Source of the DNA: Streptomyces sp. NBC_01439
GTDB taxonomy: Bacteria; Actinomycetota; Actinomycetes; Streptomycetales; Streptomycetaceae
Direction of reading: 5' to 3'
DNA length: 64,000 bases
Assembly (NCBI RefSeq): GCF_036227605.1
Contig: NZ_CP109487.1
Coordinates: 2,418,001-2,482,000, forward strand
Positions 19,995 through 28,145 of the stretch are shown here, piece after piece (the stretch's first letter is position 1; every line of letters starts with the position of its first letter). A program made the position numbers and the translations under genes. The notes below the pieces were generated by a model. It did no database searches and was not told where the DNA came from. It was given only the letters and a program-made list of their open reading frames with translations.

Positions 19995-21053
19995 ATGAGA
20001 CTGACCGACATATCGCTGGACTGGCTGCTGCCCGGCAGCCTGCTGATCCTGGGCGTACTTGCGGCAGTTGCGGTGCTGGCCCGTGGCAGGCGGGAGAGCG
20101 AGAAGGCCGCGGCCGACGACAGCTGGGAGCGCAGCGAGGAACGGCGGCGGCGCAAGGAAGCCGTCTACGGGACCGCTTCGTACGTTCTGTTGTTCTGCTG
20201 CGCGGCGGTCGCCGCCGCGCTCTCCTTCCACGGGCTGGTCGGCTTCGGCCGACAGAACCTCAACCTCACCGGGGGATGGGAGTACCTGGTCCCCTTCGGC
20301 CTCGACGGCGCCGCGATGTTCTGCTCGGTGCTCGCCGTGCGCGAGGCCAGCCACGGCGACGCGGCCCTCGGTTCGCGCATGCTCGTCTGGCTGTTCGCGG
20401 GCGCGGCCGCGTGGTTCAACTGGGTGCACGCCCCGCGGGGGATGGGCCACGACGGGGCCCCGCAGTTCTTCGCGGGGATGTCGCTCTCGGCGGCCGTGCT
20501 CTTCGACCGCGCCCTCAAGCAGACCCGCCGGGCGGCGCTGCGCGAACAGGGCCTGATCCCGCGGCCGTTGCCGCAGATCCGGATGGTCCGCTGGCTGCGG
20601 GCCCCCCGGGAGACCTTCGGCGCCTGGTCGCTCATGCTGCTGGAGGGGGTACGCACCCTCGACGAGGCCGTGGACGAGGTGCGCGAGGACAAGAAGCAGC
20701 GGGAGCAGGACCGGCACCGCAGGCGCGATCAGAACCGGCTGGACCGGGCACGCATCAAGGCGCTGGGCCGGCAGAACCGGGCGTTCGGACGGTCGCGCGG
20801 CCGCCAGGTCGAGCTCCCGGAACTGACGCAGGGAGCGGGCTCCGCGCCGGTCGGCGCGGAGCCGGCCATACCGGAATCAGGACAACTGCCCCTGCAACGC
20901 CGGCCCTCCCTGCAGGCCGTCAACCGAACCGAGTCCCTTGACGTGACCGGCACCCGGATGGTGGACCTCACCGCCGAGGACGACACCCAGACCATTCCCC
21001 GGCTGGACTCGCTGGAGCGCAAGCTGAAGGACCTGGAGCAGCAGTTCGGCTGA
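19995..21053 (+). CDS. DUF2637 membrane protein (SpdB-like)
   Basis: A 352-residue protein with an N-terminal anchor segment (about 8-30) and a DUF2637 core with three to four further transmembrane helices (about 57-165). The long charged cytoplasmic tail has a basic helix (KKQREQDRHRRRDQNRLDRAR) and a C-terminal coiled-coil (LDSLERKLKDLEQQFG). DUF2637 proteins resemble Spd proteins of Streptomyces plasmid spreading but are also common chromosomal genes. The ATG follows GAGGCGAGGGAC. It ends just before a strong terminator. A role in DNA spreading is not supported here by any neighbouring transfer gene. Confidence 0.8.
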   Translation: MRLTDISLDWLLPGSLLILGVLAAVAVLARGRRESEKAAADDSWERSEERRRRKEAVYGTASYVLLFCCAAVAAALSFHGLVGFGRQNLNLTGGWEYLVPFGLDGAAMFCSVLAVREASHGDAALGSRMLVWLFAGAAAWFNWVHAPRGMGHDGAPQFFAGMSLSAAVLFDRALKQTRRAALREQGLIPRPLPQIRMVRWLRAPRETFGAWSLMLLEGVRTLDEAVDEVREDKKQREQDRHRRRDQNRLDRARIKALGRQNRAFGRSRGRQVELPELTQGAGSAPVGAEPAIPESGQLPLQRRPSLQAVNRTESLDVTGTRMVDLTAEDDTQTIPRLDSLERKLKDLEQQFG

Positions 21054-21083
21054 TGCCGTCCGCTCGTCCGGGGAAACCCCACG

Positions 21084-21107
21084 GGGCCCGCCTCCTCAGG
21101 CGGGCCC
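21084..21107. terminator. Convergent hairpin terminator
   Basis: Perfect 10-bp inverted repeat (21084-21093 with 21098-21107, 4-base loop) between the convergent DUF2637 gene and the ATP-binding protein gene. Confidence 0.75.
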
Positions 21108-21125
21108 TGCGTCGTACGGCCCGCG

Positions 21126-21620
21126 CTACGACGCCTCGTGCCGTCCGTCGAGCTCGAACCACACCACCTTGCCGCTGCCCAAGGCGAGCGCGTCCACGCC
21201 CCAGTTGTCGGCGAGCGCCTGCACCAGCACGAGTCCCCGGCCGTGCGTACCGTCGTCGGCGGTCGGTACGTACGGTCGGGGCCGGCGTGCGGCATAGTCC
21301 CGGACCTCCACCCGTAACCGGGTGGCGGCGAGGCTCGCGTGCACCTCCGCGCCTCGGTCGGTGTGGACGAGCGCGTTGGTCACGAGCTCGGTGATCAGCA
21401 GCTCGGCCACCTCGGCGGCATCGGTCCTGCACCGGTGGCGCATCAACTCCCGCAGGTCCCGGCGGACTTCGCCGACCGCCTTCAGGTCGGCCCGGCGCAC
21501 GCTCCGGGTGATCCGCAGCGTGTCCACCGCTTCTCCGCCCCCGCCCCCGCCGGCGGACGGCTCGCGCTGCACCGGCCTCCCTCTCCCCCACGGCTTCCCG
21601 TTCTTCGCCCCCACCCGCAC
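21126..21620 (-). CDS. ATP-binding (GHKL, anti-sigma-like) regulatory protein
   Basis: A 164-residue single-domain HATPase_c protein of the SpoIIAB/RsbW-like set abundant in Streptomyces. The N-box is visible as ELLITELVTNALVH, the G1 box is weak (VEVRDYAARRPRP) and the G2 region is DGTHGRGLVLVQALADNWGV. The start is GTG at 21620, preceded by GGAGGG 9 bases upstream. The same frame stays open to 22145, but the upstream part is clearly a different protein (a PoxB remnant), so the longer 339-residue reading is probably an artefact of decay. Such proteins bind ATP and may inhibit sigma factors or anti-anti-sigma partners; the partner is unknown. Confidence 0.75.
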   Translation of the reverse strand: MRVGAKNGKPWGRGRPVQREPSAGGGGGGEAVDTLRITRSVRRADLKAVGEVRRDLRELMRHRCRTDAAEVAELLITELVTNALVHTDRGAEVHASLAATRLRVEVRDYAARRPRPYVPTADDGTHGRGLVLVQALADNWGVDALALGSGKVVWFELDGRHEAS

Positions 21621-21701
21621 GGCGATGTCCCTCCGGTATCCTTGCTCTCGAACAGGTCTACGGGATGCATGCCCCCCGGGCGGTTCCGCACTCCTGCGGA
21701 C

Positions 21702-22145
21702 TCGGGGGCCGGGCAGGTCGGGGAGGCCGGATCGAGCCATCCGGATCACACGGCCGCCGTCTCCCCCGTACGCGATCTTGCTGGCGGGCCGTGCAAATCC
21801 GGCCACGGTTTCGGCGCCGGTCTTCGGAGGAACCCACAAGGCGGCCAGGTCCGTCACCCCGTCCGCCCGAACGGGCCCCCGATGCCGGAAAGCCTCCTCC
21901 AAAGCCCCTGTGAGCTGCTCGGCCTTCGCCACGCGGACCCCGTACGCGCCCGCCGCACGCACGAGGGCCGCGACGTCGGGGGCCTGGTCCGCCGCCCCGG
22001 AGGAGCGCAGGCCGGAAACCGACACCTCCCACCGGGCCCTTCCACGGGGTGAGTTGTCGAAGAGGAGCATGGTGAAGGGCAGGTCGTACTGCATGAGGGG
22101 GAGGAAATCTCCCCTCGGCATCGAGGAACCACTGGCGTCCGCCAT
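21702..22145 (-). pseudogene. poxB: Pyruvate oxidase/dehydrogenase PoxB C-terminal remnant
   Basis: About 140 codons match the C-terminal thiamine-diphosphate domain of PoxB-type pyruvate:quinone oxidoreductases. Recognisable pieces are GDFLPLMQYDLPFTMLLFDN, the AAGAYGVRVAKAEQLTGALE stretch and the final helix GRVIRMARSGLPDLPGPR. The first 430 residues or so (all catalytic domains) are missing, and several normally conserved positions are altered (VRADGVTDL in place of the usual ALVDVVTD). The frame runs on without a stop into the ATP-binding protein downstream. I read it as a decayed fragment, possibly still translated as part of a fusion. Confidence 0.7.
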
Positions 22146-22271
22146 CTACACCACTTGACGGTTCCGCTCGGTGGACCGTGCGCCGCTCGTCGCTCGGGCA
22201 GTCCCCGGCCATCCACTCCCAGCTCGTCAACTGCACGGCCTCCGGGGACGGTCCGCCGGCCTTCGGGCCCG

Positions 22272-22687
22272 TCAGGACTGTTCGAGGGTGACGACACATC
22301 GGCACGGACAGGTTCCGGGGGTGTGGCCGAAAGTGTGGCGGAAGACGTCGAGGAACGCGCTGGCGGACGACCAGCCGCACAGGTGCGCCACGGTGGCGAC
22401 CGGGGTGTTCTCGGCCAGCAGCACCAAGGCGTGGTACAGGGGTTGCTGGGATGAGGCCCGCAGCTGGTCGGGCAACACGGCCCGCAGACGGCCGCGTTCG
22501 GGGCCTGCGCGTAGGCGGGGATCAGTTCCCGCAGGAGGGGGCCGACCGCCAGGACGGTCGGCCGGTCCAGGCCGAGCGGGTTGTCGCTCGCGGGCAGCCC
22601 GACCAGGTGCAGTTCGAGTGCACCGTGCGCCTGGTGGGCGTGCAAGGTCCCGGCCGGCACCCAAATGGCGCGGGTGCCGTCTGGCAC
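22272..22687 (-). pseudogene. AraC-family regulator, frameshifted and internally deleted
   Basis: The 5' part (22687 down to about 22510) encodes an AraC cupin-like segment with IWVPAGTLHAHQAHGALELH. The 3' part lies in a different frame (about 22505 to 22272) and gives LRAVLPDQLRASSQQPLYHA followed by the second AraC helix-turn-helix (LAENTPVATVAHLCGWSSAS, then FRHTFGHTPGT). Besides the one-base frameshift near 22505, the first helix-turn-helix (about 60 residues) is missing between QQPL and YHALVLL. The gene cannot make a working regulator. It abuts an MFS exporter gene, as intact relatives often do. Confidence 0.75.
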
Positions 22688-22729
22688 GCTGATCGCGGAA
22701 TCACCCTGTTCGCCAGACGCCGGCCCGAT

Positions 22730-23995
22730 TCACTGGATGCCGGCCCGCCTGCGATCGCGGTGCCGGCGCGGTCGCCAGTGCCCGGCAGGTCCTCGGCGAG
22801 CCGGCCTGCGAGTGCGCTCACCGGGCATCGACCGGGTGAGGACGCCGAATGCGAGCAGGGCGAGCGCCGGCAGCACGGCGACGATGATTCCCATCGGCAA
22901 GGCGTCGGTGGCGCCACCCGCGCCGGCCAGCGGAGCAAGTGCCCCGCCGAACATGAACTGGCTGAAGCCGAGCAGAGCGGCTGCCGACCCGGCGTGTCCG
23001 CCGTGGTCCGCCAGGGCCTGGGCCGCGGCGTTCGGCATGACCAGGCCCACGCTGGAGACCAGGACGAACAGGCCGATCAGGAGCACGGGCAGGGGTGCCC
23101 GTGTCAGCACCGCTCCCAGGACCGTGGTGCCACCGGCTGTCGCGCCCAGCAGACCGGCGAGCAGCAGCACGCGAGCGCCGGCCCGGGCCACCAGCCGGCC
23201 GCTGATCTGGGCGGCCGCAATGAGTCCGGCGGCGTTGACGGCGAACACGGCGCTGTACTGCTGCGGTGACAGGCCGTGGATTTCCTGCAGGACGAACGGC
23301 GAGCCGGAGATGTAGGCGAACATCGCCGCGAAGACCAGGCCGTTGGCCAGGACGTACCCGGTGAAGACCCGGTCGCTGAGCAGCTGCCCGACGACAGCCG
23401 GCAGCGGCTGGGGCGACGCGGAGGACCGGGTCTCCGGCAGTCCTGCGGCGGAGGCCGCCAGCATCACGGCGCCCAGTACGGCCAGGCTCACGAAGATCCC
23501 CGGCCAGGCCGTGACGCGCAGTAGCTGGCCGCCGAGGACCGGCGCGAACACCGGCGCCAGGCCGGTGATCAAGGTCAGTGCGGAGAAGAGACGTGCGGTG
23601 CGGGTTCCGGAGGTGCGGTCGCGGACCATGGCGTTGGCGATGACGATGCCGAACGCCCCGCCGATGCCCTGGACCAGGCGTAGGCCGACGAGGGTCCGGA
23701 CGTCGGGCGCCACCGCGCAGAGCGCGCTGGCGATCGTGTAGAGGGCGAGGCCCGCCAGCAACGGACGCCGCCGGCCGTAGGTGTCGCTCAGCGGCCCGGC
23801 GATCAGCTGCCCGATGGCCAGCCCGGCCAGGCAGGCGGTGATGGTGAGCTGGGTGGCCGCGGCGCTGGCGCGCAGGTCGCCGGCAAGGTCCGGCAGTCCG
23901 GGCAGGTAGCCGTCGATGGACAGTGGTCCCAGGGCCACGAGCGCTGCGAGCAGGACGATGAACCGGGTGTGCCGGCCGGCGGCATCGTTGCTCAT
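22730..23995 (-). CDS. Bcr/CflA-type MFS multidrug exporter
   Basis: A 421-residue, 12-helix major facilitator of the DHA1 Bcr/CflA branch. The family N-terminal signature LSIDGYLPGLPDLAGDL is present, motif A appears as GPLSDTYGRRRPLL (about 70-83) and motif C-like Gly/Pro spacing appears near ALTLITGLAPVFAPVLGG. It probably exports a small toxic compound by proton antiport. The last 25 or so residues are an Arg-rich tail (ERTRRPARRGPAGHWRPRR) that looks like translated non-coding DNA next to the decayed AraC gene, so the original 3' end may be lost. It lies 3 bases downstream of the NmrA-like gene. Confidence 0.87.
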   Translation of the reverse strand: MSNDAAGRHTRFIVLLAALVALGPLSIDGYLPGLPDLAGDLRASAAATQLTITACLAGLAIGQLIAGPLSDTYGRRRPLLAGLALYTIASALCAVAPDVRTLVGLRLVQGIGGAFGIVIANAMVRDRTSGTRTARLFSALTLITGLAPVFAPVLGGQLLRVTAWPGIFVSLAVLGAVMLAASAAGLPETRSSASPQPLPAVVGQLLSDRVFTGYVLANGLVFAAMFAYISGSPFVLQEIHGLSPQQYSAVFAVNAAGLIAAAQISGRLVARAGARVLLLAGLLGATAGGTTVLGAVLTRAPLPVLLIGLFVLVSSVGLVMPNAAAQALADHGGHAGSAAALLGFSQFMFGGALAPLAGAGGATDALPMGIIVAVLPALALLAFGVLTRSMPGERTRRPARRGPAGHWRPRRHRDRRRAGIQ

Positions 23996-23998
23996 GGC

Positions 23999-24643
23999 TC
24001 AGTACGCCACGGTGATGCGGCGGCGGATCGCGGTGCCGCTCTCGATCGTGTCGGCCAAGGCGATCGCGTAGTCGGCGTACGAGATGCGGCTGTTGCCGTC
24101 GTCGTCGGTGAGCAGGGTGTCCCCGGCGCTGCGGTAGGCCCCGGTCCGCTCGCCCGCTCCGATGACCGCGGCGGGCGACACGTACGTCCAGTCGAGGTCG
24201 TGCACGCCGCGGTAGAGGTCGAGCGCTTCGGACTGGGCCTCGGCGTTGGCCTTCCACAGCGCGGGGAAGTCCGGGTCGTCCATGACCCGGGCGCCGGTCG
24301 GCGTGCGCAGGCTACCGGCACCGCCGATGGTGACCAGGCGGGTGACGCCGGCTCGGCGGAGTCCGTCGATCAGCGCACGGGCGGCGCCGACGATCGTGGC
24401 GCGGTCGTCCTCCTGGCCGATCCGGGGGCCGACGGCCGACAGTACGGCGTCGTGGGAGGTGGCGAGGCCGGCGACCGCGGCGGCGTCCGTGACGTCACCG
24501 GTGGTCACGGTCAGGGCCTTGTGCTCGAGTCCGTCGACGTGGCCGGCTCGGGTGACCGCGGTGACGGTGTGGCCGCGACGCAGTAGTTCCTCGGTGGTGG
24601 GCCGGCCGATGTTGCCGCTGGCACCGAACAGGACGATCTTCAT
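23999..24643 (-). CDS. NAD(P)-binding NmrA/SDR-like oxidoreductase
   Basis: A 214-residue atypical short-chain dehydrogenase with the nucleotide loop GASGNIG at 7-13, a second strand ending in TGDVTDAAAV, and no clear YxxxK catalytic pair. This is the pattern of NmrA-like/YwnB-type NAD(P)-binding proteins. It is cytoplasmic. It lies in a three-gene minus-strand set (metallo-hydrolase, this gene, exporter), divergent from an HxlR regulator, which suggests response to a redox-active or xenobiotic compound. The substrate is not deducible. Confidence 0.85.
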   Translation of the reverse strand: MKIVLFGASGNIGRPTTEELLRRGHTVTAVTRAGHVDGLEHKALTVTTGDVTDAAAVAGLATSHDAVLSAVGPRIGQEDDRATIVGAARALIDGLRRAGVTRLVTIGGAGSLRTPTGARVMDDPDFPALWKANAEAQSEALDLYRGVHDLDWTYVSPAAVIGAGERTGAYRSAGDTLLTDDDGNSRISYADYAIALADTIESGTAIRRRITVAY

Positions 24644-24676
24644 GTGTTGCTCCTTGTTCCTGATGGTTTCTGATGG

Positions 24677-25429
24677 TCAGAGGACGGGCTGACCGTCGGC
24701 GATGATCGCCGCGGTGATGCCGCGCTCGTCGGCGGCGTGCTGGAAGCGCTGCTCGATGTCGGGTTGTTCGGTGTAGAACGGCGGGTTGTGGAACAGGCCG
24801 TAGTGCATGGCGCAGACGGTGCCGGCGCCGAGTGCGACGGCGGCCTCGACGCCCTGCTCGGGGGTCATGGTCGCCGGGACGTTGGCCGCGTAGCCCTCGA
24901 AGTGGGCGATGACGCCGTTGACCGGGACGAACGCGACGTCGAACGGGCCGTGGTCGCGGGCGATCTGCCACCAGCTGCCGTGCCACTGGGTGTCGCCGCA
25001 GTGGATGACTCGCCGGCCGGCGCCTTCGACGACCCAGGCGACCTGGTCACAGTCGTTGCCGCGCCAGTCCAGCGAGGTCACCGGGGTGACGGTCAGCTCT
25101 CCGATGCGGCGCGACCGGCCCAGGTCCTGGGCAACGGGGGTGATGCCCGCCTCGTGCAGCGCCGCCGCGCTCGGGGTGTGGCAGCCGATCGTGCCGGTGG
25201 CCGCGATCCGGGCGATCAGGTCGTGGTCGTAGTGGTCGGGGTGCAGGTGGGTGATGAGGGCGTGGGTGCCGGGCGGGGTGTCGACCGGGTCGACCGGCCG
25301 GTGCGGCGGCCCCATCACCGGCGCCAGCGGAGCGACGTTCTCGAGCGGGTCGATCAGCAGGCGGGTGTCGCCGAGACGGATCTCGACGCCGGCCCAGGCC
25401 AGCCGACGTACGGAAAGGGTCGTGGTCAT
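24677..25429 (-). CDS. Metallo-beta-lactamase fold hydrolase (UlaG-like)
   Basis: A 250-residue MBL-fold protein with the metal motif THLHPDHYDHD (HxHxDH), a later HCGDTQWHG ligand segment and a C-terminal MHYGLFHN histidine. This is the single-domain UlaG/RomA-like type. The start ATG at 25429 is chosen because the in-frame extension to 25516 would cover the promoter and the palindrome shared with the HxlR gene. It is the first gene of the set regulated from the divergent promoter. The substrate is unknown; it is probably a hydrolase of a phosphate ester or lactone. Confidence 0.85.
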   Translation of the reverse strand: MTTTLSVRRLAWAGVEIRLGDTRLLIDPLENVAPLAPVMGPPHRPVDPVDTPPGTHALITHLHPDHYDHDLIARIAATGTIGCHTPSAAALHEAGITPVAQDLGRSRRIGELTVTPVTSLDWRGNDCDQVAWVVEGAGRRVIHCGDTQWHGSWWQIARDHGPFDVAFVPVNGVIAHFEGYAANVPATMTPEQGVEAAVALGAGTVCAMHYGLFHNPPFYTEQPDIEQRFQHAADERGITAAIIADGQPVL

Positions 25430-25451
25430 GGGCAGCGACGCTAGACCGGCT

Positions 25452-25470
25452 TTGTTGAGAAAGTCAACAA
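25452..25470. promoter_or_regulatory. Perfect palindrome in the HxlR/MBL divergent promoter
   Basis: The 19 bases ttgttgagaaagtcaacaa form a perfect 7-5-7 inverted repeat between the two divergent starts. This is the size and position expected for an HxlR dimer operator. It would let the HxlR protein control itself and the MBL/NmrA/MFS genes. Confidence 0.7.
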
Positions 25471-25508
25471 GAGAGTATTGAATCTCAACCACCATGTAGG
25501 GTGGCGGC

Positions 25509-26138
25509 ATGCGCACCTATGGGCAGTACTGCGGCATCGCGAAAACACTGGACGCCGTCGGCGACCGATGGACCCTGCTGATCGTCCGTGAGCTACTCGC
25601 CCTGGGTCCGTGCCGGCACACCGACCTGCGCAACGGGCTGCCCGGGATCGCCAGCAACCTGCTGGTCGACCGGCTCCGCGAACTCGAGGAAGCCGGCCTG
25701 ATCCACCGCGAGGCCGCCCCGCCGCCGGTGGCCACCACCCTGTTCTCCCTCACCGAGCGTGGCCGCGAGCTGGAGCCGGTGCTGCGGGAGCTGAGCCGCT
25801 GGGGAATTCCGCTGTTGCGTGAGCCGGCCGGCAACGACACCTTCCGCACCCACTGGCTGGACATGCCCGCCCGGGCACTGACCGACCACCGCCCCGACCA
25901 GCCGGCAATCGCCCTGCAACTGCACGCCGACGGCAACGAAGACCTGGTCATCGAAGTCAAGGACGGCTCGGTGCACACACACGCCGGCCGGGTCGACCAC
26001 CCCACCGCGTCCCTAACCGGACCGCCGCACCTGCTGGCCGCAACCCTGCTCGGCGACCTCGATCTGAGCGCCGCAGTACAGCAAGGCCTGCGGCTCAGCG
26101 GCGACCACGAGGCAGTACTGCGCATCCTGCCCCGCTGA
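25509..26138 (+). CDS. HxlR-family winged-helix regulator with SCP2-like tail
   Basis: A 209-residue protein. The N-terminal HxlR domain (about 1-95) shows the family pattern CGIAKTLDAVGDRWTLLIVREL, RNGLPGIASNLLVDRLRELE and a wing ending in TTLFSLTERGREL. The C-terminal half (about 115-205) resembles an SCP2/sterol-carrier-like ligand domain, seen in several actinobacterial HxlR proteins and likely to bind a hydrophobic inducer. Cys8 is the usual redox-sensing position in HxlR proteins. It is divergent from the MBL gene with a perfect palindrome between them. Confidence 0.88.
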   Translation: MRTYGQYCGIAKTLDAVGDRWTLLIVRELLALGPCRHTDLRNGLPGIASNLLVDRLRELEEAGLIHREAAPPPVATTLFSLTERGRELEPVLRELSRWGIPLLREPAGNDTFRTHWLDMPARALTDHRPDQPAIALQLHADGNEDLVIEVKDGSVHTHAGRVDHPTASLTGPPHLLAATLLGDLDLSAAVQQGLRLSGDHEAVLRILPR

Positions 26139-26289
26139 TGTGCGACATCCCGTGAGTTCTCCTGAGCTCTGCGGAGTCCTTTCCGTTGTGGCCAGGGGGT
26201 TCCTCCTCCTTCGAGCGCTCTGTGATCCGGTGACGCAACTTCGGGATTCCTGAAGCGTTCTCACCTCGTCCGACCGATCGGCAGTCGGA

Positions 26290-26725
26290 ATGAAGGCGAG
26301 GAGGCTCGGGTTGGCGGCACTGGCAGTCGTACGGGACCTGCGTGAGCACTGGGCGCCGGCATCGTTTGAGGAGCTGGAGCGGTTCGAGACCGACGTGCTG
26401 TCCGGGTTCGTCCTCGCGCGGGCCTCGGCAGGGCTGGCGGACGGCACAATCCGCGGGGACGTCGGGCATCTGGACCAGATCAGGACCTGGTTCGGTCGGC
26501 CGCTGTGGGACATGGCGAGAAGCTGACGCCGCACGTCCTTCGGCACTTCTGCGCATCCCAACTCTATTCGAACGGGCTGGACTTGCTCGCGATCCAGGAG
26601 GTCTTGGGACACTCCTGGATTGCCACGACGATGCGCTATATCCACGTTCAGCAGACCCGGGTCGAGGACGCCTGGGTCACCGGGATGGAACGGGCCGCGA
26701 AGCGCTGGAAGGACTGGTCCGATGA
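26290..26725 (+). pseudogene. Tyrosine recombinase 1, core deleted and frameshifted
   Basis: The first 75 codons encode a recombinase SAM-like N-terminal domain (FETDVLSGFVLARASAGLAD and GDVGHLDQIRTWFGRPLWDM). Directly after LWDM the sequence jumps to the C-terminal catalytic part in another frame (LTPHVLRHFCASQLYSNGLD, LGHSWIATTMRYIHV), which contains the HxxR box and the active-site tyrosine. Roughly 270 residues of the core, including the first catalytic arginine, are gone. A second shift near 26700 moves to the frame that ends ALEGLVR at 26725. That TGA overlaps the next ATG (ATGA), preserving the original coupling. It is not functional. Confidence 0.75.
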
Positions 26726-27051
26726 GGTGGAACCTGCGGCTGACCGCCGCGAACAAGGGCATCTGGAAGGCGTCCGAGCTTCAGCGAAACCTCGCGGAGC
26801 ACGGCCTGGTGATCTCCGCCGGGAAGATGTCCGGGCTGTGGTCCGGGCAGCTGGTCTCACTCAAGCTGGAGGACCTGGACGTCATCTGCGTCGTCCTCGG
26901 CTGCGAGATCGGAGACCTGCTGATCCCGGAGCCGGGCAAGGTCAACCGCCCTGGCCAGGAGGAGACCGGTCGAGTCGCGGTCGGCTCCGGCACCATCGCG
27001 CCCGCCGTGGTGCCCAAGCGCCGCGATGGCCGGTCGCTGCCTCCGACATGA
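26722..27051 (+). CDS. XRE-type helix-turn-helix protein of the recombinase unit
   Basis: A 109-residue protein with a Cro/C1-like fold: ASELQRNLAEHGLVISAGKM then LWSGQLVSLKLEDLDVICVV and CEIGDLLIPEPGKV. It is the only intact gene of the three-gene recombinase unit. It begins at an ATGA overlapping the end of recombinase 1 and ends at an ATGA overlapping the start of the zinc-ribbon recombinase. It probably regulates or assists recombination. The composition is like its neighbours. I know this gene order from other Streptomyces genomes but have no experimental function for it. Confidence 0.8.
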   Translation: MRWNLRLTAANKGIWKASELQRNLAEHGLVISAGKMSGLWSGQLVSLKLEDLDVICVVLGCEIGDLLIPEPGKVNRPGQEETGRVAVGSGTIAPAVVPKRRDGRSLPPT

Positions 27052-28018
27052 GCCGGTATCCGAAGGGCTACCGCAAGCCCACCGACTCCTGCGACAGCTG
27101 CCTGGCCTGGGGCGACTTCAGCGGACGCCTCTGCCCTGCCTGCTACATGTTCGGCCGCAGCCACAAAACGGCCACCTGCGTCGGCTGCCGCCGCGTCCAG
27201 CCGCTGAAGTGGGGCTACTGCCGACTGTGCTGGTGCCAGGCCCGGCTCCACGCCAAGACCACCGTCGGCCAGCCGCCCGCCGAGGCAGACGTGAGGGCCG
27301 GCTCAACTCCGTCCGGCACCACCAACTGTTCTTCATGGGCTTGCACTACCGCAGAGGATCTGCACCCGTCGTTGCGCACCGCGGAGGAGGGCGGGGAGCC
27401 GTCCGGAAGCCATCACCCGCGCCGGCCTGGCGGCCGAGTGCCGACTGGAGACAGCTACCGCTGTTCGGGCAGGTCCCGCGTGACTACAGCCGTCTCGACC
27501 CGGCCGCCGTCGATCTGGCCGGCCCCTGGCTGGCCTGGGCGAAGTACCTCGCCTACCAGCTCGCCGAGGCACGGGGCTGGGGACGCGGCATCCGCTTCGC
27601 CGTCAACCGCGGCCTGGCCATCGTGCTCACCGAGTACGTCGAGGGCGACGTCATCCGCCACAGCGAGATCTTCACCCCGCTCCGGGCCCTCGATCTGCGG
27701 TTCGGACACACCACCACGGTCCTTGAGGAGATGGGGATCTTCCTGAACGACAGCGAGCCCTCCTTCGAACACTGGCTTGCCGAGCGCCTGGAGGGCCTCG
27801 CCCCCGGCATCGCGGCAGAGGTCGAGCGCTGGACCCGGGTTCTGCATGACGGCGGCCCCCGCAGCCTTCCCCGACAGCAGAGCACGGTCTGGCTCTACCT
27901 CAACGGGGCCCGTCCGGCACTGCTGGACTGGTCGGACCGCTACGACCACCTGCGGGAGGTGACCCGCGAGGACGTCCTCACTCGACCGACTCGAAACCCT
28001 CGTCCGCAACCGTCTTAA
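27048..28018 (+). pseudogene. Zinc-ribbon tyrosine recombinase 2, N-terminal part, frameshifted
   Basis: It starts with an ATG overlapping the XRE stop. The first 85 codons encode a cysteine-rich zinc-ribbon region (CDSCLAW, CPACYMFGR, CVGCRR, CRLCWCQ). A shift near 27290-27310 moves to the frame encoding HHQLFFMGLHYRRGS and then a helical core-binding domain (WLAWAKYLAYQLAEARGWGR, LRALDLRFGHTTTVLEEMGI, LLDWSDRYDHLREVTREDVL). Homology to the full-length recombinase breaks off after REDVL, at about 27978. The catalytic middle is missing. The matching C-terminal piece is found 850 bp further on (28824-29188). Confidence 0.7.
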
Positions 28019-28095
28019 ACGGCTTCAATACCGGCCCGACACCCTCGACGGCTTCATAGCAGGCACCGGCCTGACCCTCGACGCCCCGGCATACC

Positions 28096-28115
28096 TTGAC
28101 GAGTCGAAGTCAGTA
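28096..28115 (+). repeat. Left copy of imperfect direct repeat
   Basis: The 20 bases ttgacgagtcgaagtcagta match 17 of 20 positions of a second copy at 28816-28835. The two copies bracket the segment with the DUF3592 gene that interrupts recombinase 2. Confidence 0.55.
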
Positions 28116-28145
28116 GCACGGTGATCGGCATGTGGGGCGGGCACG

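Noticed and set aside
22818..24257. 479-codon frame overlapping the MFS and NmrA-like genes
   Set aside because: Alternate-frame shadow on the same strand; Arg-rich translation without hydrophobic helices.
27026..28018. Single 330-codon recombinase gene starting at 27026
   Set aside because: The N-terminal codons in this frame are a shadow; the true N-terminus (zinc ribbon) is in the frame starting 27048, so a frameshifted pseudogene explains the data better.
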